Positions 57,453 through 64,000 of a stretch of 64,000 nt of DNA are shown here, one piece after another (the stretch's first letter is position 1; each line of letters begins with the position of its first letter). The stretch spans positions 323,277 to 387,276 of the forward strand of contig NZ_LN651326.1 in the NCBI RefSeq assembly GCF_000826525.2, given 5' to 3'. The notes beneath the pieces were generated by a model. That model was not told the DNA's origin and did no database searches. It worked only from the letters and a program-made list of their open reading frames with translations. The stretch is from Mobilicoccus massiliensis. Lineage in GTDB: Bacteria > Actinomycetota > Actinomycetes > Actinomycetales > Dermatophilaceae. The position numbers and the translations under genes are program-made.

Positions 57453-58709
57453 ATGAGCGTTCCGCATGCGCCCCGCCGGCGCCCCACGTCGGGCTGGATC
57501 GATCCGAGTCACCTGCCCTACCCGCTCGTCGTCGCGGGTGCGTGGTCGGCCCGGTTCATCCTCGTCGTCGTCGCGGTCGGGCTGCTGCTCTACGGGCTCG
57601 GCAAGGTGAGCTTCATCGTCATCCCGCTCGCCGTCGCGCTGCTGTTCGCGGTGCTGCTGCACCCGCTCGCGACACTGCTGCGCACGCGCCTGCGGTTTCC
57701 CGCCGGTCTCGCCGCCGGCACGGCGCTGATCGTGCTCATCGCCGTGGTCACCGGCTCGGTCAGCCTCGCCGGCACCCAGATCGCCACCGGTGCCCACGAC
57801 ATGCAGTCCAGCGTCTCCACCGGCGTCGATAGCATCCTGGCCTGGCTCGCGAACGGTCCGCTGCACGTCACGAGCACCCAGTTGCAGCACTACGTCGACG
57901 AGGCCCGCGCCGCCCTGCAGAAGAACTCCTCCACGCTCACCTCGGGCGCGCTGGCGGCCGGGGCCTCGGCCGTGGACTTCTTCGCCGGCGCCCTCATCGC
58001 CCTGCTCGCGACGTTCTTCTTCCTCTACCAGGGCGACATGATCTACCGGTTCACGCTCTCCCTCCTTCCGCGAGCCGCGCAGGACCCCGTCTACCAGGCC
58101 TTTCGTCGCGGCTGGGTGAGTCTCGGCGCCTACGCCCGCACGCAGGTCATCGTCGCGGGCGTCGACGCCCTCGGCATCGGTCTCGGCGCGTTGATCCTGG
58201 GGTTGCCGTTCATCGTGCCGTTGATCCTGCTCGTGTTCATCGCGTCGTTCGTGCCGGTGGTCGGTGCCGTGGTGTCCGGAGTCGTGGCCGTGCTCATCGC
58301 CCTCGTCGTCAAGGGCCCGGTCATGGCCCTCGTCATGCTCGGCATCGTCCTACTCGTGCAGCAGATCGAGGCGCACGTGCTGCAGCCGTTCCTCATGGGC
58401 AAGGCCGTCGCCCTCCACCCGTTGGCGGTGATCATCGCCGTGGCCGTGGGCTCGTTCCTGCTCGGCATCGTCGGCGCCCTGTTCGCCGTGCCGGTCCTCG
58501 CCGTCGCGAACTCTGTCACCCGGTATCTCGTCGGTGACGACCCGTTCCCGGAGCTCGGCGACGGGCCCATGCCCCACCTCCGCGACGCCGAGCAGGAGTC
58601 CGAACCGCAGGGCGAGCTCCCCCGCACTGCCGACGAGCCCGAACCCGCCGCGAACGACACGGGAGCTCCCGGCCACGGCGGCGGTTCACACCCCGCGCCC
58701 GACGCCTGA
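57453..58709 (+). CDS. AI-2E family transporter (PerM/YdbO type)
   Basis: The 418-residue protein has eight membrane helices in the family order: paired N-terminal helices (SFIVIPLAVALLFAVLLHPL), a long periplasmic helical region (about 100-175), and the C-terminal block LGLPFIVPLILLVFIASFVP, then VQQIEAHVLQPFLMGKAVAL and AVPVLAVANSVTRYL. Members export small molecules or ions; the AI-2 link is historical. A disordered acidic tail of about 50 residues ends it. ATG at 57453. Confidence 0.92.
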   Translation: MSVPHAPRRRPTSGWIDPSHLPYPLVVAGAWSARFILVVVAVGLLLYGLGKVSFIVIPLAVALLFAVLLHPLATLLRTRLRFPAGLAAGTALIVLIAVVTGSVSLAGTQIATGAHDMQSSVSTGVDSILAWLANGPLHVTSTQLQHYVDEARAALQKNSSTLTSGALAAGASAVDFFAGALIALLATFFFLYQGDMIYRFTLSLLPRAAQDPVYQAFRRGWVSLGAYARTQVIVAGVDALGIGLGALILGLPFIVPLILLVFIASFVPVVGAVVSGVVAVLIALVVKGPVMALVMLGIVLLVQQIEAHVLQPFLMGKAVALHPLAVIIAVAVGSFLLGIVGALFAVPVLAVANSVTRYLVGDDPFPELGDGPMPHLRDAEQESEPQGELPRTADEPEPAANDTGAPGHGGGSHPAPDA

Positions 58710-58710
58710 C

Positions 58711-58804
58711 GGCTCGAACAGGCACTTCCACCCCTGAGCGCTCGAACAGGCCTTTCCACCTCGTCCCGATCCCCGGAGCGCCGGTGAAAACGCCTGTCCG
58801 AGCG
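58711..58804. repeat. CGCTCGAACAGGC repeat cluster, copy D (two direct and one inverted half-site)
   Basis: Half-sites GGCTCGAACAGGCACTTCCA (from 58711) and GCGCTCGAACAGGCCTTTCC (from 58738) are in direct order, and the inverse GGTGAAAACGCCTGTCCGAG lies at 58783-58802. Either of the first two could pair with the third. The cluster directly follows the AI-2E-type gene stop, fitting a terminator. Confidence 0.82.
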
Positions 58805-58934
58805 TGGGTGTGAGCGCGGAGAGACCCGGAGCACCGTCCACCCGCTCGGCGTCCACGAACCCGGTCCACGCCCGCGGCCGGGCATCCCCCGCCACGTCGA
58901 CGGGGAGGTGGGATCGGCCCTCTACCATGAGGCG

Positions 58935-59645
58935 GTGGACTGGAACGATTACGACGCAGCCCTCTTCGACCTCGACGGCGTTCTCACGCCGACGGCGATC
59001 GTGCACATGGCGGCTTGGGACGAGATGTTCAACGCGTTCCTCTCCGCGCGCGGAGCCGCGCCTTACACCCCCCAGGACTACTTCGACCACGTCGACGGCA
59101 AGCCCCGGTACGACGGGGTGCGCGACATGCTCGCCTCCCGCGGCATCGAGTTGCCCGAGGGTGATCCCTCCGACCCGGCCGACACCGACACCGTCTGTGG
59201 CCTCGGCAACCGCAAGAACGACGCGTTCAACGAGGTGCTCGAACGGGACGGCGTCACCGCCTATCCCGGGTCGGTCGCGCTCGTCGAGGCCCTCGCCTCG
59301 CGCGGCGTGAAGATGGCCGTGGTCTCGTCGTCGAAGAACGCGCCCTCGGTCCTCGAGGCCGCGGGCATCGACCGGTTCTTCCCCGTCGTCGTCGACGGGC
59401 GCGTCGCCGGCGAGGACGGCCTGCGTGGCAAGCCCGCCCCCGACACGTTCCTCGCCGCCGCCGACCGGCTCGGCGTCACCAGGGAGCGCGCCGTGGTGCT
59501 CGAGGACGCGACCTCCGGGGTGGCGGCCGGGCGCGCGGGCGACTTCGGCCTCGTCGTCGGGGTCGATCGCGGCGCGGGCGAGACGGCCCTCGTCGCGGCC
59601 GGGGCCGACGTCGTCGTCACCGACCTGCAGGAGATCGTCCCGTGA
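58935..59645 (+). CDS. pgmB: Beta-phosphoglucomutase-like HAD hydrolase
   Basis: The 236-residue protein is a HAD-superfamily phosphomutase. Motif I FDLDGVLTPTA gives the nucleophile and acid Asp residues, motif II is VVSSSKN, the Lys lies in GKPAPDTFLAAA and motif IV is VVLEDATSGVAAG. It converts beta-glucose 1-phosphate to glucose 6-phosphate. Its stop overlaps the start of the GH65 phosphorylase (GTGA at 59642-59645), which makes that substrate. The start is uncertain: GTG 58935 suits the family N-terminus, GTG 58908 adds nine residues; neither has a well-spaced ribosome-binding site. Confidence 0.93.
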   Translation: MDWNDYDAALFDLDGVLTPTAIVHMAAWDEMFNAFLSARGAAPYTPQDYFDHVDGKPRYDGVRDMLASRGIELPEGDPSDPADTDTVCGLGNRKNDAFNEVLERDGVTAYPGSVALVEALASRGVKMAVVSSSKNAPSVLEAAGIDRFFPVVVDGRVAGEDGLRGKPAPDTFLAAADRLGVTRERAVVLEDATSGVAAGRAGDFGLVVGVDRGAGETALVAAGADVVVTDLQEIVP

Positions 59646-62149
59646 AGCACGCCTTCGAACTCGAGGACCCGCTCGACCGCGCGAGGTTCCCGATCGATCC
59701 CTGGCGGTTCGTCGAGCGGTTCCCCAAGGCGAAGGACCTCGGCGCCACCGAGACGCTGTTCGCCGTCGGCAACGGCTACCTCGGCATGCGCGCCAACCCG
59801 CCGGAGGGCCGCGACGCGCACATCCACGGCACGTTCATCAACGGGTTCCACGAGACGTGGCCCATCCACCACGCCGAGCAGGCGTACGGGTTCGCCACCA
59901 CCGGCCAGACGATCGTCAACGTCCCCGACAGCAAGGTGATGAAGCTCTACGTCGACGACGAGCCGCTGCTGCTCGCGGTCGACGACCTCGAGGAGTACGA
60001 GCGCAGCATCGACTTTCGCGAGGGCGTGCTGCGCCGCGACGTCGTGTGGCGCACCCCGGCAGGCAAGCGGGTGCGCGTGCAGACGACGCGCATGGTGTCG
60101 TTCACCCAGCGCCACCTCGCGCTCATGACGATCAACGTGACGATGCTCGACGGCGACGCGCCCGTGGTCGTCTCCAGCCAGATCCTCAACCGCCAGGACG
60201 GGTTCGACGAGTACCACACCAAGGAAGAGGCGATGGGCGAGGGCTTCGACCCGCGCCGCACCACCGCGTTCACCGATCGAGTCCTCAACCCGCAGGGTCA
60301 CTGGAACTCCGAGCGGCGGATGATCCTCGGCTACCGCTGCGCGTCGTCGGGCATGACGCTCGCCGTGGGCGCCGACCACGAGATCTTCACCGACAACGAC
60401 TACGAGACCCTCATCGAGACCCAGCCCGACCTGGGCAAGAAGGTCTTTCGTATCGACGCCGAGCAGGGCAAGCCGATCTTCATCACGAAGGCCGTGGCGT
60501 ACCACACCTCCCGCGGGGTGCCGGTTCGCGAGCTCTTCGACCGCTGCCGCCGCACCCTGGACCGGGTGCGCCGCAACGGCGTCGGGCACTACCACGAGGA
60601 GCAGGCCCGCTGGCTCGCCGACTACTGGAAGCGCAGCGACGTCGAGATCGACGACCAGGGCGCCGTTCAGCAGGCCGTGCGCTGGAATCTGTTCCAGCTC
60701 GCGCAGGCCACGGCTCGCACCGACCAGCTCGGCGTCCCCGCCAAGGGCGTCACCGGGTCGGGTTACGAGGGGCACTACTTCTGGGATTCCGAGGTGTACA
60801 TCGTCCCGTTCCTCTCCTACACCTCGCCCGGCACCGCGAGAAACGTCTTGCGGTTCCGGGTCAACCTTCTCGACGCCGCCCGCGAACGAGCGCGCGTGCT
60901 CGCGCAGAACGGTGCCCTGTTCCCCTGGCGCACGATCAACGGCGAGGAGGCGTCCGCCTATTACGCGGCGGGCACCGCGCAGTATCACATCGACGCCGAC
61001 ATCGCGTTCGCGGTGAGCAAGTACGTCGACGCGACCGGCGACGAGTCCTTCCTCACCCATGACGGGGTCGAGATCCTCGTCGAAACCGCTCGCATGTGGG
61101 CCGACCTGGGGTTCTGGCAGGAGAACGGGCGCCCCTCGTTCAACATTCACGGCGTCACCGGGCCCGACGAATACACGACCGTCGTCAACAACAACCTGTT
61201 CACGAACATCATGGCGAGGTTCAATCTCGAACGCGCCGCGAGCACGATGCGTGAACTGAAGAAGCGTCATCCGGAGACCTACGAGCGTGTTCTCTCACGC
61301 CTCGATCTCGACCCTGCCGAGATCGAGGAATGGCAGCGGTGCGCCGACGGCATGAACATCCCCTTCGACGCCGAGCTCGGAATCCACCCGCAGGACGAGC
61401 ACTTTCTCGAACGCGAGCTGTGGGATCTCGAGAACACTCCCGAGGAGAGATTCCCGCTCCTGCTCAACTACCACCCCCTCGTCATCTATCGCCACCAGGT
61501 GCTCAAGCAGGCCGACGTCGTTCTCGCGATGTTCCTGCAGGGCGACCGGTTCACGCCCCAGCAGAAGCTCGCGAACTTCGAGTACTACGACCCCATCACC
61601 ACCGGCGACTCCTCGCTCTCGGCGGTCGTGCAGTCGATCGTCGCCGCGGAGGTCGGCCACCAGCTCGCGGCGCTGCAGTACTTTCGCGAGGGCCTCTACG
61701 TCGACCTGGCGGACCTGCACGGCAACACCCGTGATGGCATCCACATCGCCTCGGCCGGCGGCGTGTGGGACTGCCTCGTCTACGGATTCGGCGGGATGCG
61801 CGACTTCAACGGCGATCTCACCTTCGACCCGCGCCTGCCGGAGTCGTGGCCGCGGCTGTCGTTCCGGCTCGCCGTGCGCGGCTCGCACATGGTCGTCACC
61901 GTCGAGCAGGAGTCGATCACCTTCCACGTCGTCGACGGTCCCGACCGACCGGTGTCGGTACGGGGCGAGAAGTTCGTCGCCCGCAGCGGCGAGACGCTTC
62001 GCGTGCCGCTGCACGGTCAAGGGCCGAAGCTCACCTACCGACTCTCCCAACGCCGGCCCGTCGAGCTCCGTCGAGGGCTGGGTGCGGTGCCCGACATCTC
62101 CGGGCTCGGGTTGATGAATCCGCCGCGTGAGTTGAACGACATCGACTGA
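59642..62149 (+). CDS. Glycoside hydrolase family 65 disaccharide phosphorylase (maltose/trehalose/kojibiose type)
   Basis: The 835-residue protein is a GH65 inverting phosphorylase. The N-terminal beta-sandwich (1-about 290) contains ETLFAVGNGYLGMRANPPEG; the (alpha/alpha)6 barrel (about 340-740) contains GYEGHYFWDSEVYIVPF, the catalytic acid Glu in GVTGPDEYTTVVNNN and the phosphate site in TTGDSSLSAVVQSI; a C-terminal sheet completes it. It splits an alpha-glucosyl disaccharide with phosphate to glucose and beta-glucose 1-phosphate; which disaccharide cannot be decided. Coupling to the phosphomutase supports that product. GTG start. Confidence 0.95.
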   Translation: MKHAFELEDPLDRARFPIDPWRFVERFPKAKDLGATETLFAVGNGYLGMRANPPEGRDAHIHGTFINGFHETWPIHHAEQAYGFATTGQTIVNVPDSKVMKLYVDDEPLLLAVDDLEEYERSIDFREGVLRRDVVWRTPAGKRVRVQTTRMVSFTQRHLALMTINVTMLDGDAPVVVSSQILNRQDGFDEYHTKEEAMGEGFDPRRTTAFTDRVLNPQGHWNSERRMILGYRCASSGMTLAVGADHEIFTDNDYETLIETQPDLGKKVFRIDAEQGKPIFITKAVAYHTSRGVPVRELFDRCRRTLDRVRRNGVGHYHEEQARWLADYWKRSDVEIDDQGAVQQAVRWNLFQLAQATARTDQLGVPAKGVTGSGYEGHYFWDSEVYIVPFLSYTSPGTARNVLRFRVNLLDAARERARVLAQNGALFPWRTINGEEASAYYAAGTAQYHIDADIAFAVSKYVDATGDESFLTHDGVEILVETARMWADLGFWQENGRPSFNIHGVTGPDEYTTVVNNNLFTNIMARFNLERAASTMRELKKRHPETYERVLSRLDLDPAEIEEWQRCADGMNIPFDAELGIHPQDEHFLERELWDLENTPEERFPLLLNYHPLVIYRHQVLKQADVVLAMFLQGDRFTPQQKLANFEYYDPITTGDSSLSAVVQSIVAAEVGHQLAALQYFREGLYVDLADLHGNTRDGIHIASAGGVWDCLVYGFGGMRDFNGDLTFDPRLPESWPRLSFRLAVRGSHMVVTVEQESITFHVVDGPDRPVSVRGEKFVARSGETLRVPLHGQGPKLTYRLSQRRPVELRRGLGAVPDISGLGLMNPPRELNDID

Positions 62150-62188
62150 CCCCTTCGTTGGCGAAGACGCAGATCGAGCGGATCTCGT

Positions 62189-62968
62189 TCAGAGCACCGC
62201 GAGGCTCGCGGCCATGATGCCCATGCCCGCGACGAGCCCGTAGATCGTCGCGTGGTGGTGGCCGAAGTCGTGGGCGGCGGGCAGGAGTTCGTCGAGCGAG
62301 ACGAAGACCATGATGCCGGCGACGCCCGCGAAGGCGATCGCCATCGCGACCGGTCCGAGGAACGCCTGCAGCAGGAGGTAGCCGACGAGCGCCCCGACGG
62401 GCTCGGCGAGCCCGGCGAGCACCGAGTACCCGAAGCCCGTGAGCGGAGAACCGGTGGCGTACGCGACCGGCACGGCGACGGCGATCCCCTCGGGGATGTT
62501 GTGGATCGCGATGGCGACGACGACGGGCACGGCGACGGCGACCTCCTGCGTCGCCGCGAGGAACACCGCGAAGCCCTCCGGAAAGTTGTGCAGCGCCAGC
62601 GCGGCCGCGGTGATGACCCCGGTGCGCAGCATCGAGGCGCGATGGCGGTCCGAGGCGTCGTCGGCGCCGCTCAACTCGTGGGGGTTGATCGCGGCGGGCA
62701 CGAGGCGGTCGATGACACCGATGAGCGCGATGCCGCCGAAGAAGCCGAGGATCGTCCACCATGCTCCGGCCTGCCCGTACTCCGCGGTGAGGGTGCGTTC
62801 GGCCGTCGCGAGCAGTTCCACGAACGAGACGTAGAGCATCACGCCGGCGGAGAGGCCGAGACTCACCGCCAGAAAGCGGGAGCCCAGGCGGCGTCGCACG
62901 AGCACGAGCGCACCACCGATCGCCGTGGCCAGGCCCGCCAACAGGGCCAGAGCGAACGGTACGAGCAC
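62189..62968 (-). CDS. zupT: ZIP family metal transporter (ZupT-like)
   Basis: The 259-residue protein has eight membrane helices with the metal-site motifs ALHNFPEGFAVFLAA (helix 4) and AIAIHNIPEGIAVAVPV (helix 5). A short charged loop with DDASDRHRAS precedes helix 4. It imports Zn2+ and perhaps other divalent metals. GTG 62968 is given as start; a CTG at 62983 has a better-spaced GGAG and overlaps the upstream TGA (CTGA), in the way other genes here overlap, so the true start may be that rare codon. Confidence 0.92.
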   Translation of the reverse strand: MLVPFALALLAGLATAIGGALVLVRRRLGSRFLAVSLGLSAGVMLYVSFVELLATAERTLTAEYGQAGAWWTILGFFGGIALIGVIDRLVPAAINPHELSGADDASDRHRASMLRTGVITAAALALHNFPEGFAVFLAATQEVAVAVPVVVAIAIHNIPEGIAVAVPVAYATGSPLTGFGYSVLAGLAEPVGALVGYLLLQAFLGPVAMAIAFAGVAGIMVFVSLDELLPAAHDFGHHHATIYGLVAGMGIMAASLAVL

Positions 62969-62979
62969 GGCCTCGGTGT

Positions 62980-63540
62980 TCAGATGAACTCCAACGGGTC
63001 GAACTCCTCGATGGGGATGATACGGATGCGCGGCAGCCGCACGTCGAACGCCGCGACGTCGTATTCGAGGTCGAAGAACTCCAGGCCCCGCTGGTGGAGG
63101 TCGCGGTAACCCTGGCTGCGGAACTCCTGGAACGCGATGACCCCGGTGCGGCGGCCGTCGCACAACTCGCCGAGGTCCTCGAGGAAGTCACCGTCGTGGC
63201 TAGCGAGGATGACGTCGGCCGACCGGTCCTTCAGCGCCTGCAACGTGCGCGAGATCGCGATGTCGACGATCTTCTCGTCGGGGCGGCCCGTCAGCGGCAC
63301 CGGACGGAACCCGATGCTGATGAGCGCCTGCACGAACGCCATCGGCAGCTCGTGCCGCGCCGCGAGAAAGAAGAGGCCCTGCACCGGCTGACCCCACGCG
63401 TCGCGTGCGAACTGCAGCACCCGCTCCCACCGCGGACGCTCCTCCGGCCGGGGACGGCGCTCGAAGATGCTCACCCCGAGCGTCGCGTCGAGGTTCTCGC
63501 CGTCGATGAGCAGGTAGGTCGTGCGGTCCTCGCTCGTCAT
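62980..63540 (-). CDS. NYN-domain (PIN-like) putative ribonuclease
   Basis: The 186-residue protein is a NYN-domain protein of the PIN-like nuclease fold. The acidic metal-binding residues are visible in LLIDGENLDAT, KIVDIAISRTLQ and ILASHDGDFLEDL. Members are thought to be metal-dependent RNases. It begins at ATG 63540 and its stop overlaps the region of the ZIP transporter start, so the two are likely co-transcribed. Confidence 0.9.
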   Translation of the reverse strand: MTSEDRTTYLLIDGENLDATLGVSIFERRPRPEERPRWERVLQFARDAWGQPVQGLFFLAARHELPMAFVQALISIGFRPVPLTGRPDEKIVDIAISRTLQALKDRSADVILASHDGDFLEDLGELCDGRRTGVIAFQEFRSQGYRDLHQRGLEFFDLEYDVAAFDVRLPRIRIIPIEEFDPLEFI

Positions 63541-63715
63541 CTCGTCACCTCGGGTCGCGCACCGCGGACCCTCCGCGAGCCGGCCCCGCGAATCGCGCGG
63601 GCTGAGCCCGCAGATCCGTCCACGAGCTGGGATCAGCGTAGGTCAGGCCGTTCATCCAGGCGCTTTCACCCACCCCGCGCGATGCGAGACCATGTGCCCG
63701 ATGGAAAGGGACGAC

Positions 63716-64000
63716 ATGACGCTGACACCACGAGGACTCGACAAGGTCGAGGCGCTCGCCGCCAAAGGGGTACGCATCCCCAACCCCTGGACCCTCGACA
63801 TCGACGACGACGTCGACGTCGACCGCATCAGCGGCGACGGGGTGACGATCCACCCCGGCTGTCGCATCCGCGGCGCTCAGACCGTCATCTCGGCGGGCGT
63901 CGAGCTGGGTCGGGAGGGGCCGGTGACGATCGAGGACTGCCGGCTCGGCCCCGGCGTGGCCCTCAAAGGCGGGTACGCGAGCAAGGCCGTGTTCCTCGAG
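63716..64000 (+). CDS. Left-handed beta-helix protein, UDP-GlcNAc pyrophosphorylase-like; 3' end outside window
   Basis: The first 95 residues are visible: MTLTPRGLDKVEALAAKGV, then IPNPWTLDIDDDVDVDRI and GVTIHPGCRIRGAQTVISAG, followed by VTIEDCRLGPGVALKGGY. This alternating hexapeptide-like pattern is that of left-handed parallel beta-helix acyl/nucleotidyl transferases, and the opening matches proteins named UDP-N-acetylglucosamine pyrophosphorylase in some delta-proteobacteria. The ATG at 63716 follows GGAAAGGG. A degenerate CGCTCGAACAGGC-type element (GTTCATCCAGGCGCTTTCAC, from 63650) lies just upstream. Confidence 0.8.
   Translation, partial: MTLTPRGLDKVEALAAKGVRIPNPWTLDIDDDVDVDRISGDGVTIHPGCRIRGAQTVISAGVELGREGPVTIEDCRLGPGVALKGGYASKAVFLE

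Overview
The window is one contiguous piece of a very GC-rich, gene-dense actinobacterial chromosome. Many genes overlap as ATGA or GTGA, GTG starts are common, and families typical of Actinobacteria are present: a SigE-type sigma factor with a CU044_5270-like partner, a single-chain acyl-CoA carboxylase, an MrpA/B fusion and DesK/LiaR-type two-component genes. A Micrococcales member (Dermacoccaceae/Intrasporangiaceae-like) is my guess from general character only. I saw no rRNA, tRNA, CRISPR array, prophage or transposase.

Layout. 0-8.2 kb: partial superoxide dismutase, an ECHDC3-like enoyl-CoA hydratase homologue, XRE-cupin regulator, a histidine-kinase homologue lacking its phospho-acceptor His, a YrdC/YciO protein, a sigma factor coupled to a doubly frameshifted partner, and a thiolase-like protein without thiolase catalytic residues. 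8.2-8.75 kb: an intergenic region with two near-identical 119-bp hairpin repeats. 8.75-18.8 kb: isopentenyl-diphosphate isomerase, three overlapping genes of unknown function, two crcB genes, an arsenate-reductase-like phosphatase, a PNPOx-like protein, a secreted HAF-repeat protein, photolyase, an amino-acid permease and a YtfE/RIC iron-sulfur repair protein.

19.7-25.5 kb: a six-gene operon, aminotransferase / NRAMP-like transporter / pxpA / pxpB / pxpC / DUF1445. It probably handles 5-oxoproline and D-glutamate. The transporter lacks the NRAMP metal-binding motifs. 25.7-36.3 kb: GNAT protein, a protein with a perfect 33-residue tandem duplication, an ABC exporter divergent from a two-component system whose kinase is frameshifted, a Tat-type lipoprotein with a glycosidase-like barrel, and a UbiB/ABC1 kinase with an N-terminal membrane extension.

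36.4-45.3 kb is the most unusual part. An 1809-residue single-chain acyl-CoA carboxylase has kept its biotin carrier and carboxyltransferase domains but has lost the ATP-grasp core of biotin carboxylase. It is divergent from a tightly overlapping operon of a short acyl-CoA dehydrogenase homologue, a PIG-L deacetylase/methyltransferase fusion and a family-2 glycosyltransferase, whose product is unknown to me.

45.4-64 kb: aldose epimerase, a membrane protein, a frameshifted RibD/DHFR-like gene, mgtE, a GlsB-type membrane protein, a complete six-gene Mrp cation/proton antiporter operon, an AI-2E-family permease, beta-phosphoglucomutase coupled to a GH65 phosphorylase, a ZIP transporter coupled to a NYN-domain protein, and the start of a left-handed beta-helix protein. 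An inverted repeat built on CGCTCGAACAGGC recurs in four intergenic sites. Four single-base frame breaks in three genes, all in or beside short homopolymer runs, raise the question of sequencing error versus real gene decay.
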